A stretch of 64,000 nt of DNA from positions 248,001 through 312,000 of the forward strand of contig NZ_JALDAY010000012.1 in the NCBI RefSeq assembly GCF_022698165.1. The letters are read 5' to 3'. Positions 33,062 through 43,300 of the stretch are shown in pieces; positions within the stretch are counted from its first letter, which is position 1; every line of letters starts with the position of its first letter. The position numbers were made by a program, and so were the translations under genes. The DNA comes from Streptomyces cylindrosporus. Its GTDB lineage: Bacteria; Actinomycetota; Actinomycetes; Streptomycetales; Streptomycetaceae. The notes below the pieces were generated by a model that was not told the DNA's origin, did not search any database, and saw only the letters and a list, made by a program, of their open reading frames with translations.

Positions 33062-34831
33062 TCAGAACCCCGCGACGGGATTTTTGAGGGTTCCGACCAG
33101 CTGGAGGGCGCCCGACGGGTCCGCCAGGTCCACCATCTGCTTGTTGTTGCGCAGCTGGAGCCGGTTGAGGCAGGACAGGGCGAACTCGGGCGCGAACATG
33201 TCGTACTGCTTGAACTTGTCGGCGAGTTCGGGCGTCGACGCCTGGTACTCGCGGGTGACCTCGGCGACCGTCCGCCAGAAGTCGTCCTCCGCCAGGATCC
33301 CCTCGCTCGCGAGGTTCGCGGCGAGGAAGCGGAAGAAGCAGTCGAAGACGTCCGTGAAGATCGACAGCAGCTTCTTCTCCTCGGGGACCTCCACGCGCAG
33401 CCGCTCCACCGTCGGCGGCAGCACCGCGTCCGGGTCCATGACGGCGATCTCCTCGGCGATGTCCTTGTAGATCGCGCGCTGCACGACGCCGTCCTTCAGG
33501 ACGAGGATCACGTTCTCGCCGTGCGGCATGTAGACCAGGTCGTAGGCGTAGAAGCTGTGCAGGAGCGGGGTGAAGTAGGCCCGCAGGTAGTGCCGCAGCC
33601 ACTCCGTCGGCGCCAGGCCCGACCGCTCGATCAGTGCGCCCGCGAAGGACGCGCCCTCGTGGTCGACGTGCACGAGGGAGGCCATGGTGGCGAGGGACTC
33701 GCCGTCCCGGAGGCCCGCGACCGGGCTCTCGCGCCACAGCGCGGCGAGCATCTTGCGGTACGGCGAGTAGCGGTCCGTCGCCTTCTCGTACTCCAGGTGC
33801 CGGTAGCCGACGGCGGCCCGCTCGCGGATGATCGACAGCCCCGTCGACTTCAACACCGGGTCGCCCTCGATGAGTTGGGCCAGCCAGTCGTTGATGGCGG
33901 GAGTCGCCTCCATGTAGGCGGCCGAAAGCCCGCGCATGAAGCCCATGTTGATGACGGACAGGGCCGTCTTCACGTAGTGCTTCTCGGGGTTGGACCTGTT
34001 GAAGAAGGTCCGGATGGACTGCTGGGCCAGGTACTCGTCGTCGCCCTCGCCCAGGCACACCAGGTGGCGGCGGGCGACCTCGGCGGCGAAGGTGACGGTG
34101 AGCTTGTTCCACCACTGCCAGGGGTGGACGGGGATGAGGAGGTAGTCGGCGGGGTCGAGGCCCTGCTCGCGCAGGACGCCCTCGAAGCGCTCGACGGTCT
34201 TCTCGCCCAACTCCTCGCGTACGAAGGTCTCGTACTCGATCCCGACACCCGCGGTGAACGCGGCGCGCGACCTGTGCGCGGCGAGCCACACCAGCCGGAC
34301 CGGGCTCGCGGTCTCGGGGGCGTACGACAGGTACTCGTGGATGCCGAAGCCGAGCCGGCCGTTGTTGGCGACGAAGCAGGGGTGGCCCTCGGTCATGCCG
34401 GTCTCGATGGCCTGGAAGTCGGAGCGGACCAGCTCGGCGACCGGGATCTGCGGCTTGGTGAGCTTGTAGCAGGTGCCGGAGAGGGTGGAGGAGATCTCCT
34501 CCAGGTAGACCGGGAGGATCTCGTCGGTCAGGCCGAGGGTGTTCTTCAGCTCGATGAAGAAGTCCAGGGCGGCGAGGGGGAGTTCGGCGCCGTCGCGGTG
34601 GCGGGTGATGGAGCCGGCGTCGACCTGCCAGTGGTCGAGGGCGCGGCGGGTGGCGGTGAAGCGGTAGCGGGTGAGGCCGTCGTCGCTGCGGACGACGTAC
34701 GTGTCGCCGTCCCGCTCCGGGGCGATCAGCCGCTCGTGGGCGAACTCGGCGAGCGCCTTGCGGATCAGCAGACGGTTGGCCTTCTCCCAGCGCTCGGGGG
34801 AGAGGTGGGCGACGGAGTCGGCGAGGGTCAT
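33062..34831 (-). CDS. desD: Desferrioxamine synthetase (NIS synthetase)
   Basis: 589-aa NRPS-independent siderophore synthetase (IucA/IucC family). It has the ATP-binding signature SxTxRxx-like in the N-half, HPWQWWNKL (HPWQ) and the FhuF-like C-terminal domain. It joins and cyclises three N-hydroxy-N-succinylcadaverine units to desferrioxamine E, or forms desferrioxamine B with an acetyl group. Its ATG overlaps the desC stop (ATGA). It is the last gene of the desABCD operon, iron-controlled through the box upstream of desA. Confidence 0.96.
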   Translation of the reverse strand: MTLADSVAHLSPERWEKANRLLIRKALAEFAHERLIAPERDGDTYVVRSDDGLTRYRFTATRRALDHWQVDAGSITRHRDGAELPLAALDFFIELKNTLGLTDEILPVYLEEISSTLSGTCYKLTKPQIPVAELVRSDFQAIETGMTEGHPCFVANNGRLGFGIHEYLSYAPETASPVRLVWLAAHRSRAAFTAGVGIEYETFVREELGEKTVERFEGVLREQGLDPADYLLIPVHPWQWWNKLTVTFAAEVARRHLVCLGEGDDEYLAQQSIRTFFNRSNPEKHYVKTALSVINMGFMRGLSAAYMEATPAINDWLAQLIEGDPVLKSTGLSIIRERAAVGYRHLEYEKATDRYSPYRKMLAALWRESPVAGLRDGESLATMASLVHVDHEGASFAGALIERSGLAPTEWLRHYLRAYFTPLLHSFYAYDLVYMPHGENVILVLKDGVVQRAIYKDIAEEIAVMDPDAVLPPTVERLRVEVPEEKKLLSIFTDVFDCFFRFLAANLASEGILAEDDFWRTVAEVTREYQASTPELADKFKQYDMFAPEFALSCLNRLQLRNNKQMVDLADPSGALQLVGTLKNPVAGF

Positions 34832-35361
34832 GCGGGCACTCCCGTCGCCGCCAGGAACTGTTCCCGCGTGCAGAAGCTCAACAGGGCCTTCTTCTCCGGC
34901 TTCTGGATCTCGCGTTCGGGCACGAATCCGACGGCTTCGTTCAGGGCGTGGACGGCCTTGTTGGAGACGTCCGGCTCGACCACCACGCGCTCGGTCGCCG
35001 GGTCCTCGAAGAGGTGCGCCATGACGGCGGTGATGACGGCGCGGGTGAAGCCGTGGACGGGCGTGTCGGTCGGCGGGGTGAGGAAGTGCATGCCGACGTC
35101 GCCCGGCAACGGCTCGTACAGGCCGACGAGTTCGCGGTGGCGGGGGTCGTAGTACTCCATGAGGAAGGCGGGGACGCCGTACCGGTCGAGGCCGAGCAGC
35201 GCGTGGTGGTGCTCGTCGGCCGCGATCTCCATGTAGGCGCGCTCGACGTCCACCAGGCTCGCGTCCTGCATCATCCAGAAGGCCGCCTTGGGGTGGGTGA
35301 CCCAGGAGTGGAGGAGCTCGCCGTCCTTCAGGGGGTCGAGGGCACGGAACGTGAAGGTCAT
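34828..35361 (-). CDS. desC: N-hydroxycadaverine acyltransferase
   Basis: 177-aa GNAT/IucB-like acyltransferase (begins MTFTFRALDPLKDGELLHSW). It transfers succinyl or acetyl from CoA to N-hydroxycadaverine. Conserved features are HPKAAFWMMQDASL, PAFLMEYYDP and the CoA region FEDPATERVVVEPDVSNKAVHALNE. Start and stop overlap desB and desD by ATGA. Confidence 0.95.
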   Translation of the reverse strand: MTFTFRALDPLKDGELLHSWVTHPKAAFWMMQDASLVDVERAYMEIAADEHHHALLGLDRYGVPAFLMEYYDPRHRELVGLYEPLPGDVGMHFLTPPTDTPVHGFTRAVITAVMAHLFEDPATERVVVEPDVSNKAVHALNEAVGFVPEREIQKPEKKALLSFCTREQFLAATGVPA

Positions 35362-36635
35362 ACGGCGAACTCCTGGAACGCGATGGTCTTCTCGACCGGG
35401 TAGTACTCGGTGCCGAGCAGCTCACGGATGATGTAGCTGTTGCGGTAGGCACCCATGCCCAGGTCGGGGCTGGTGATGCTGTGCGTGTGGACGCCGGCGT
35501 TCTGCAGGAAGACGCCGCGGCCGGTGGTGTCGATGGAGTAGTTGCGGGCGACGTCGAAGTTGCCCTGCGAGTCGTAGCGCAGCCGGTCCTTCACCGGGGC
35601 CAGGAACTCCGGCTCGGCGTACTTGTAGCCGGTGGCCAGGACCAGGCCCTGCGACTCGATGTCGTAGTCCTTCTCCTGCTCCTCCTGGCGGAAGGAGAGG
35701 GTGTACGTGCCGTTCTCCCAACGCGCGCCGGTCAGCGCGGAGTTGGTGAGCAGACGGGTGGGCACGGGGCCGCCGAGGTTCTTCTGGTAGAGCAGGTCGA
35801 AGATCTCGTCGACGAGGTCGCCGTCGATGCCCTTGAACAGGCCCTTCTGCTGCTGGGTGAGCCGGTAGCGGGTGGCCTCGGGGAGCTCGCGGTAGTAGTC
35901 GATGTACTCCGGGCTCGTCATCTCCAGCGTGAGCTTGGTGTATTCGAGCGGGAAGAAGCGCGGCGAGCGCGTCACCCAGTTCAGCCGGTAGCCGTGGACG
36001 TCGATCTCGCTGAGCAGGTCGTGGTAGATCTCGGCGGCGGACTGGCCGGAGCCGACGATCGTGATCGACTCCTTCTTCTGCAGCTCCGCCTTGTTCTGCA
36101 TGTAGCGGGAGTTGTGGAAGAAGTCACCGCCCAGACCGCGCACGGCCTCCGGGTAGTGCGGGGAGGTGCCGGTGCCGAGGACCAGGTGGCGGGCGCGGAA
36201 CACGGCACCGGCCTCGGTCCGCACGCCGTACAGCCCGTCCTCGTACGTCACCTCGGTGACCGTCGTGGAGAAGCGCACGCTGCTCAGCCGGTTCGCGGCC
36301 CAGCGGCAGTAGTCGTCGTACTCCACCCGCAGCGGATAGAAGTTCTCGCGGATGTAGAACGAGTACAGGCGGCCCTTCTCCTTCAGGTAGTTGAGGAAGG
36401 AGTACGGCGAGGTCGGATCGGCCAGTGTGACCAGGTCCGACATGAACGGGGTCTGGAGGTGGGCGCCGTCCAGGAACATGCCCGCGTGCCACTCGAAGTC
36501 CGGCTTCGACTCCAGGAAGACACCGTCGAGTTCGTCGATCGGCTCGGTGAGGCAGGCGAGGCCGAGGTTGAACGGGCCGAGTCCGATGCCGACGAAGTCG
36601 TAGATTTTGCTCGGGTTTTCAGGACGCGCGGTCAA
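35358..36635 (-). CDS. desB: Cadaverine N-monooxygenase
   Basis: 425-aa flavin-dependent N-hydroxylase of the ornithine/lysine type. The FAD site is GIGLGPFNLGLACL, the NADPH site is VGSGQSAAEIYHDLL, and the C-terminal ATGYKYAEPEFL is conserved. It hydroxylates cadaverine. The start is a TTG with GGGAG upstream, overlapping desA by 17 bases, so it depends on desA translation. Confidence 0.95.
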   Translation of the reverse strand: MTARPENPSKIYDFVGIGLGPFNLGLACLTEPIDELDGVFLESKPDFEWHAGMFLDGAHLQTPFMSDLVTLADPTSPYSFLNYLKEKGRLYSFYIRENFYPLRVEYDDYCRWAANRLSSVRFSTTVTEVTYEDGLYGVRTEAGAVFRARHLVLGTGTSPHYPEAVRGLGGDFFHNSRYMQNKAELQKKESITIVGSGQSAAEIYHDLLSEIDVHGYRLNWVTRSPRFFPLEYTKLTLEMTSPEYIDYYRELPEATRYRLTQQQKGLFKGIDGDLVDEIFDLLYQKNLGGPVPTRLLTNSALTGARWENGTYTLSFRQEEQEKDYDIESQGLVLATGYKYAEPEFLAPVKDRLRYDSQGNFDVARNYSIDTTGRGVFLQNAGVHTHSITSPDLGMGAYRNSYIIRELLGTEYYPVEKTIAFQEFAV

Positions 36636-38061
36636 GGGACTCTCCCAGGTACTGCTCGGCGTGGCCGGCGATCAGGTCGAGGACGGCGGCGATGTCGTCG
36701 GTCGTCGTCTCGGGGTTGAGCAGGGTGAACTTCAGGTAGTGGCGGCCGCCCACCTTCGTGCCGGCGACCACCGCGTCGCCGGAGGCGAACAGGGCCTTGC
36801 GGGCGTACAGGTTGGCGCGGTCGATCTCGGCGGGGTCGGTGACGGCGGCCGGGATGTAGCGGAAGACGAGGGTGGAGAGGGTGGGCTCCACGACCACGTC
36901 GAAGCGTGGGTCGGCGGCCAGGAGCCGCCAGCCCTCCACGGCCAGGTCGCAGACCTCGTCGAAGAGCCGGCCGATGCCGTCGGCGCCCATCGTGCGCAGG
37001 GTCATCCACAGCTTGAGGGCGTCGAAGCGGCGGGTTGTCTGCAGGGACTTGTCGACCTGGTTGGGGATGCGCTCGGTGACCATCCGCTTCGGGTTGAGGT
37101 ACTCGGCGTGGTAGGTCGCGTGCCGCAGGGTCGAGGCGTCCCGGACCAGCACGGCGGACGAACTCACCGGCTGGAAGAAGGACTTGTGGTAGTCGACGGT
37201 GACCGAGTCGGCGCGCTCGATGCCGGCGATCCGGTCCCGGTACTTGAGCGAGGCGAGCAGTCCGCAGCCGTAGGCAGCGTCGACGTGCAGCCAGGTGCCG
37301 TACTGCTCGCACAGCTCGGCGATCTCGGGCAGCGGGTCGATCGAGCCGAAGTCGGTGGTGCCGGCGGTGGCGACGACGGCCATGGGGATCAGGCCGTCGC
37401 GGCGGCAGCGCTCCAGTTCGTGGGCGAGGGCGACGGTCTGCATCCGCTTGTCGGCGCCGACGGGAACGGAGACGACGGAGTCCTGCCCGAGCCCGAGGAG
37501 CTTCGCCGACTTCTTCACGCTGAAGTGGCTGACCTCGGAGGCGAAGACGCGCAGTTTGGCGAGGGAGTCGCTCTTCGCCTCCTCCCGGGCCAGCAGCAGG
37601 GCCTGGAGGTTGGACTGGGTGCCGCCGGAGGTGAAGACGCCGTCGGCGTTCCCGCCGAGGCCGATGCGGGCGGTGGTCCAGTCGATGAGCTTGCGCTCGA
37701 TCAGGGTGCCGCCGGCCGACTGGTCCCAGGTGTCCAGGGAGGAGTTGACGGCGGACAGGACGGCCTCGCCGAGCACGGCCGGGATGACGACCGGGCAGTT
37801 GAGGTGGGCCAGGTAGCGGGGGTGGTGGAAGTAGATCGCGTCCCGGAGGTAGACCTCCTCCAGCTCGTCGAGCACGGCCGAGGTGTCGAGCAGCGGCTGG
37901 TCCAGGTCGATCGCGTCGATGCGGGGAGCGAGGGCGTCGACCGTGACGCCGGTGAACGGACTTTCGGTGGCGGCGAGTTTGGCGGCCACCCGCTCGACGC
38001 CTTCCGTGACGGAGCGACGGTACTGCTCCGCGGTCGTGTCATTGAGCAGGTGCGAGCGCAT
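36619..38061 (-). CDS. desA: Lysine decarboxylase for desferrioxamine
   Basis: 480-aa group II PLP-dependent decarboxylase. The PLP-binding Lys is in SVTVDYHKSFFQPVSSS, with HVDAAYGCGLL ahead of it. It converts lysine to cadaverine, the first step. The start has GGAGG with 8-base spacing. A DmdR-type iron box lies 52 bp upstream, so the operon is on when iron is low. Confidence 0.96.
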   Translation of the reverse strand: MRSHLLNDTTAEQYRRSVTEGVERVAAKLAATESPFTGVTVDALAPRIDAIDLDQPLLDTSAVLDELEEVYLRDAIYFHHPRYLAHLNCPVVIPAVLGEAVLSAVNSSLDTWDQSAGGTLIERKLIDWTTARIGLGGNADGVFTSGGTQSNLQALLLAREEAKSDSLAKLRVFASEVSHFSVKKSAKLLGLGQDSVVSVPVGADKRMQTVALAHELERCRRDGLIPMAVVATAGTTDFGSIDPLPEIAELCEQYGTWLHVDAAYGCGLLASLKYRDRIAGIERADSVTVDYHKSFFQPVSSSAVLVRDASTLRHATYHAEYLNPKRMVTERIPNQVDKSLQTTRRFDALKLWMTLRTMGADGIGRLFDEVCDLAVEGWRLLAADPRFDVVVEPTLSTLVFRYIPAAVTDPAEIDRANLYARKALFASGDAVVAGTKVGGRHYLKFTLLNPETTTDDIAAVLDLIAGHAEQYLGESLDRAS

Positions 38062-38112
38062 GTGGGGTGTCCTCCGGTGGGGGAGCTACGGGGAACTTCG
38101 AGAAGCAGTTAC

Positions 38113-38131
38113 TTAGGTAAGCCTAACCTAA
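38113..38131. promoter_or_regulatory. DmdR1/IdeR-type iron box before desA
   Basis: TTAGGTAAGCCTAACCTAA, an almost perfect match to the 19-bp iron box TTAGGTTAGGCTAACCTAA. It represses desABCD when Fe(II) is available. Confidence 0.92.
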
Positions 38132-38190
38132 GTAGTGCAAGGTGAGGGCAGCCTTGATCGTGACGGTGATCACTCCCGTCATGCTCGTGA

Positions 38191-39024
38191 CTATTCGGCC
38201 GCGCGCAGCTCTTCCTCGGTCATGCCCTGCCGCCAGTACCCGACGAAGGTCACCCGGCGCCGGTCGATCCCGCGCTCGCCGACGAAGTGCCGGCGCAGCG
38301 CCTTCACCGAGCCGGATTCGCCCGCGATCCAGACGTACGGGTGCTCGGCGGGCGGGAGTTGGGTGTCGCGGAGCGCGCCGAGGGCCATGGGGGACCCCTC
38401 GGCGCGGGTCTCGTCCTGGACCAGCCAGGTGATCTCGGCGTCCGCCTCGGTGGTGAGGTCGAGGATGTCCCCGGCGTCGTGCACCTCCAGCCAGACGCGG
38501 GCGCGCTGTCCGGCGGGCAGGGACTCGAGGATCGCCGAGACGGCGGGCAGCGCGGTCTCGTCGCCCCAGAGCAGCACGAGGTCGGTGTCGGCGGGCGGGC
38601 GGAAGCGGATCGCGCGGTTGTCGGCGATCGCGGGGCCGAGCAGGAAGACCCGGTCGCCGGCCGTGGCCCCGGCGGCCCACGCGGAGGCGGGTCCGGCCGG
38701 GGTGTGCAGCACGAAGTCGATGTCGATCTCGTCGGGGTCCCGGCGCAGGGCCCGGAGCGTGTACGAGCGCATCACGGCCCGTACGTCGTCCGGGAGTTCA
38801 CGCCAGGCCTGCCACCAGCCGTCGCCGAGCTCGACCGGTACGACGGGTTCGCTCTGGTGGGGATGCGGCACGAACAGCGACAGGGACTGGTCGCGGCCGT
38901 CGGAGAAGAAGTGCTGGAGTTCCTCGCCGCCGAAGGTGACCCGGACCAGGGACGGGCCGAGCCGCCTCGTCCGTACGACCTGGAGGGAGAAGAAACGGAA
39001 CGGGGCGGCTACGGCCGTAGTCAT
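38191..39024 (-). CDS. desF: Siderophore-interacting protein (ferrioxamine reductase)
   Basis: 277-aa FAD-dependent siderophore reductase (SIP family). N-terminal FAD-binding: RTRRLGPSLVRVTFGGEEL, with LRALRRDP..IDFVLH. C-terminal NAD domain: GDETALPAVSAILESLP and VWIAGESGSVKALRRHFV. It reduces the imported ferric siderophore in the cytosol to release iron. Its start follows the desE stop by one base. The name desF follows the desEFABCD cluster. Confidence 0.88.
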   Translation of the reverse strand: MTTAVAAPFRFFSLQVVRTRRLGPSLVRVTFGGEELQHFFSDGRDQSLSLFVPHPHQSEPVVPVELGDGWWQAWRELPDDVRAVMRSYTLRALRRDPDEIDIDFVLHTPAGPASAWAAGATAGDRVFLLGPAIADNRAIRFRPPADTDLVLLWGDETALPAVSAILESLPAGQRARVWLEVHDAGDILDLTTEADAEITWLVQDETRAEGSPMALGALRDTQLPPAEHPYVWIAGESGSVKALRRHFVGERGIDRRRVTFVGYWRQGMTEEELRAAE

Positions 39025-39025
39025 G

Positions 39026-40075
39026 TCAGCTGACCTTCTTCGCCTTCTCGATGGCCTCGGCGAGGCTGGTGAGCAGCGGGGTGCACTTGTCGTAGGACAG
39101 GATCGGCTCGGGGTTGCGGGCGATGACCTGGCCGGCCTTGACCGCGGGGAGCTTCTTCCAGGTCGCCTCGGTGATGTCGGCGGGCTGGATGGCCGAGGTG
39201 CGGTTGTCCATCATGATGACGTCCGCGTCGTACTTGTCGACGTTCTCCCAGCTCAGCGACTCGTACCAACCGCCGCCCTTGGCCTTGGACTTCTCCGAGG
39301 GCTCGACGAAGTTCACGCCGAGGGCCTTGAAGTACTCCAGGTCGATGGAGAGGTTGGAGCCGGAGACGTAGAACAGGTCGGCGCTCGCGGAGCCGGCCAT
39401 CACCTTGATGTCGGGGTTGGCCTTGGTGGCCGCGCGCAGCCGGGCGGCGGCGTCCTCGAAGGCCTTCTTGGCCGCGGTGACCTTGCTCGAAGTGGTGTCC
39501 GCGCCAAGGGACTTGGCGAGCTCCAGCATGCGCTGGAGCGGCTCGGTGAGCTGGCGGTCGTAGACGGAGATGCCGACGCTCGGGGCGCCCACGGCGAGGA
39601 TCTTCTTCTTCGACTCCTCCGGGACGTACCAGAGGGTGCCGGCGTCGTCGAACATCGTGGAGATCAGCACGTCCGGCGCGAGGGCCGCGTACTTCTCGAT
39701 GTTGAACTGGCCCCACTCGTTGCCGAGGATCGTGACCTTGCTGATGTCCATGTCGCCGGCCTGGACGTCGGCCTTGCCGTCCTTGGTCTTCGTCGGGCCG
39801 AAGACGCCCTTGGACTCGATGCCGTAGTCGTGCAGGGCGGCGGCGACGCCGACGAACGCCACGATGTTCGCGGGGATCTTGTCGGCCTTGGCGGTCTCTC
39901 CGCGGTCGTCCTTGAAGGACCAGGGACCCGACTCGGCGGCCGCCGTTTCCTTGCCGGAGCCACCGCTTTTCGCGTCGTCGTCCCCGCAGGCCGCGAGCAC
40001 GGCACCGAGGCCGAGGGCGCCGCCGGCGGCGAGGATGCCGCGTCGGGTGAGGTGGGTGACTCTGGCGTTGGACAT
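39026..40075 (-). CDS. desE: Ferrioxamine-binding lipoprotein
   Basis: 349-aa periplasmic-binding-like protein of the FhuD/BtuF type. The signal contains RRGILAAGG (Tat-like) and lipobox VLAAC, followed by a Gly/Ser/Lys linker. The core has IVAFVGVAAALHDYGIE and VLISTMFDDAGT. It captures ferrioxamine E/B for an ABC importer encoded elsewhere. An iron box lies upstream. In S. coelicolor DesE is the ferrioxamine-binding protein. Confidence 0.92.
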   Translation of the reverse strand: MSNARVTHLTRRGILAAGGALGLGAVLAACGDDDAKSGGSGKETAAAESGPWSFKDDRGETAKADKIPANIVAFVGVAAALHDYGIESKGVFGPTKTKDGKADVQAGDMDISKVTILGNEWGQFNIEKYAALAPDVLISTMFDDAGTLWYVPEESKKKILAVGAPSVGISVYDRQLTEPLQRMLELAKSLGADTTSSKVTAAKKAFEDAAARLRAATKANPDIKVMAGSASADLFYVSGSNLSIDLEYFKALGVNFVEPSEKSKAKGGGWYESLSWENVDKYDADVIMMDNRTSAIQPADITEATWKKLPAVKAGQVIARNPEPILSYDKCTPLLTSLAEAIEKAKKVS

Positions 40076-40124
40076 GGTGTGGCTGCTTTCGAACGGGGCG
40101 GAGCGCCCGAGGGCAAGTTCGAAG

Positions 40125-40143
40125 GTAGGTTAGCCTAACCTCA
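40125..40143. promoter_or_regulatory. Iron box upstream of desE
   Basis: GTAGGTTAGCCTAACCTCA matches the 19-bp iron box at about 16 of 19 positions, with an intact core AGGTTAGCCTAACCT. It lies 50 bp before desE. Confidence 0.85.
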
Positions 40144-40278
40144 CGTGATGTCCAGGGGTGGGGGTCCCTGTGACCGGCGCCACATCGCCCGCGGTTCAGG
40201 CCTCGTTTTCCGTGCGTTCTCCTTTGCCTCCCCTTTTATTCGGCGGAATTGATCAAAGGGCGGGTAATTCGCCGATCA

Positions 40279-40302
40279 ACCTTGACTATGAACGGTCAAG
40301 GT
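40279..40302. promoter_or_regulatory. Inverted repeat upstream of LamG gene
   Basis: ACCTTGAC and GTCAAGGT arms (8 bp) with an 8-base spacer in a low-GC stretch about 50 bp before the LamG start. It may be an operator or part of the promoter of the LamG-RHS operon. Confidence 0.45.
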
Positions 40303-40350
40303 GCGTAAAAATTGCGCCAGTTGGGGACTTGTGGCTCACGGGGGGCTGTA

Positions 40351-43300
40351 GTGGCAACTGTTCTGGCATGCCGTCAAAGACCTGCGCGCAGACGCTGGTT
40401 GACGCTCGTCACGGTCCTCGCGGTCGGAATGGGGACGCTCAACGCGATTCCCGCGTCCGCCGTGACGTCCGTTTCCGCCGCCGAAGAGCAGGAAAAGCAG
40501 CCGGAACTGACCGACGCTCAGAAAGCCGCCCAGGAAGCGGTCGAGAGCGGTGAGCGCGTCGAGGTGAAGAGCGAGCGCGGCGAATACGCCACCACCTACG
40601 CCAACCCGGACGGCTCCACCTTCTCCCTCAGCCTGTCCACCGTCCCGGTCCGCGCCAGGCAGCCCGACGGCTCCTGGGCGACGCCCGACGCCACGCTGGA
40701 GCGCCGCGCCGACGGCACGGTCGGCCCGCGCGCCTCGGTCGCGGACGTGTCCTTCTCCGGCGGCGGCGTCGGCACCGACCTCGTGACGGTGGCCGAGGGC
40801 GACCACTCCCTGACCGTCGGCTGGCCGGGCACCCTGCCCGAGCCGACCCTCGACGGAGCGTCGGCCGTCTACCCCGAGGTGCTGCCCGGCGTGGACCTGC
40901 GGATGACCGCGACCACCGAGGGCTACCGCGAGGTCCTCGTCGTCAAGACGCCCGAGGCCGCGGCGAGCGAGGAGCTGAAGAAGCTCGACTTCCCCGTGCG
41001 GGCCGAGGGACTGACCCTCAGCGAGGGCGCGGGCGGCGGGCTGAACGCCCTCGACGACAACGGCAACGCCGTCTTCCGCACGCCGACCGCGCGGCAGTGG
41101 GACAGCGCGGGCGACGCGGCGGCCTCCTCCGGTCCGACCACCATGTCGCTGACCGCGGCGGACGAGCAGATCCCCTCCGACGGCGACCACACCCCCGACC
41201 CGGCGGCCGGCCCCAGCGACGGCGACGCCTCCGCGGTGCTGCCGGTCACCGCGGACGCCGACTCCATCACCGTCGTACCCGACACCGGGCTGCTGACCGG
41301 CGACGACACGGTCTACCCGCTCTACATCGACCCCGACGTCTCCTGGGGAGAGTCCGAGCGCACCCTGCTCTCCTCCGACGGCGACACCTTCTACAACTTC
41401 TCCGGCGGCGACGACGGCGAGGGCGTCGGCTACTGCGGCACCTACGTGACCGGCGGTTACGCCTACTACTGCGGCTCCGGCTACAAGCAGCGCATGTACT
41501 TCGAGTTCGCGCCGACCGCACTGCGCGGCAAGCGGGTCCTCGACGCCACCTTCAGGGTGACCGAGCGCTGGTCGATGTCGTGCACGCACACCACCGTGCA
41601 GCTGGTGCGCACCCCGAACATCTCCTCCGCGACGCGCTGGCCGGGCCCGACCAGCAACTGGGACATCATGGGCGACCGCACCGTGTCGGCCGGCCGCGGT
41701 ACCGCCTGCGACCCGAGCCAGCCCGACGCGCCCATCGAGTTCAACGACGACCCCTCGCAGAGCTACGAGAACCTCACCAACACGGTGAAGGCCTTCGCGG
41801 CCGGCGACTTCTCCCGCCTCACCCTGATGCTGAAGGCGTACAACGAGTCGGACCCCAACGGCTGGAAGCGGTTCGACGACGACGCCGTGCTCGACGTCGA
41901 CTACGTGGGCGTCCCCGCCCCGCCCACCAGCCCCGGCGTCCTGTCCGGCGAGATCTCCTCGTGCGAGACGGACGCGAGCGACCCCGCCGTCCTGTCCGAC
42001 CCCACGCCCACGTTCAGCGCGGTCGCCCAGACCCTCGCCGGCGGCGAGTCCGAGGCGAACCTGCGCACCCACTTCTACGTGCAGAAGAAGAACAGCGACA
42101 ACACCTGGAGCCTGGTCACCGAACCGGTCCGCCCGGTCAGCCCCGGCTACACGGGCGACGGCAAGAAGGTCGAGGTCAGCTCCCCGGTCACGCTCGCGGA
42201 CGGCGGCACGTACCGGATGGCGGTCTTCACCCGCTCCTACTACAACGGCGGCGCCAGCTACCTGGAGTCGCACAGCACGGTCACGACCAAGGGCTGGTGC
42301 TACTTCAAGGTCGACACCACCGCCCCCAAGGCCCCGGTGATCACCTTCGGCACCCCGTACTCCGTCTGCACGGCCAACGACTGCCCGCCCGCCGGCGGCC
42401 CCGGCGTGAAGGGCACCTTCACCTTCGCCCCGGCCTCCGGTGACGCGGCCACGGTCGTCGGCTACCGCTACAAGCTGTCCTCCGCCACCTCCTGGTCGCC
42501 CACGGTCTCCGGTACGACGGTGGTGCGCAGCATCGCACCGGACCTGGCCGGCACCCAGGTGCTCCAGGTGCGGGCCCTGGACAACGTGGGCAGCGGACGC
42601 TGGGGCGCCATCGCGAGCGTCAAGTTCAACGTGCAGGAGAGCCAAGGCGCCACCGGGCGCTGGCACTTCAACGACAGCGCGGTCGGCTCCGGCGGGACCC
42701 TCGCCGCCGACGAGGCGACCGCCCCGGGCACCCGCCACCCCGCGACCCTCTACACCACCGGCGCCGGCTGGTCCGGCTGGGGCCGCCGCGGCTCCGACGA
42801 CCGCTCCCTGTGGCTGAACGACACCTCCGACACCACCCGCCAGTCCGGATACGCGGCGACCGCCTCCGCGGCCGTCAACACCCAGTCCTCGTACACCGTC
42901 TCGGCCTGGACGTACCTCACCGACAGCAGCGCCTACCGCACCGTCCTGTCCCAGACCGGCAGCGACAGCTCCGGCTTCTCGCTCTACTGGTCGGGCGGCG
43001 TCAAGCGCTGGGTGTTCCGCTTCAACTGGTCCGACAGCAGCGGCACCCGCCACTTCGTCACCAAGGGCGCCCTCGCCGAAGGCCCGCCGCTCAAGGTGTG
43101 GACGCATGTCGCGGGCGTCTACGACGCCGACGCCAGGACCATCCAGCTGTACGTCAACGGACGCGCCCAGGGCGACCCGGTGAGCGTGCCCAGCGGCGGC
43201 GAGAAGCAGACCCCCGACGCACCGCTGCAGTTCGGCCGCGCGAGCTACGTCTACGGCACCTTCGAGCAGTACTGGAAGGGCCGTATCGACGAGGCGGCCG

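Noticed and set aside
34832..35452. N-terminal extension of desD across desC
   Set aside because: The ATG at 34831 overlapping the desC stop gives the family-length protein; the extension is a frame-shadow of desC.
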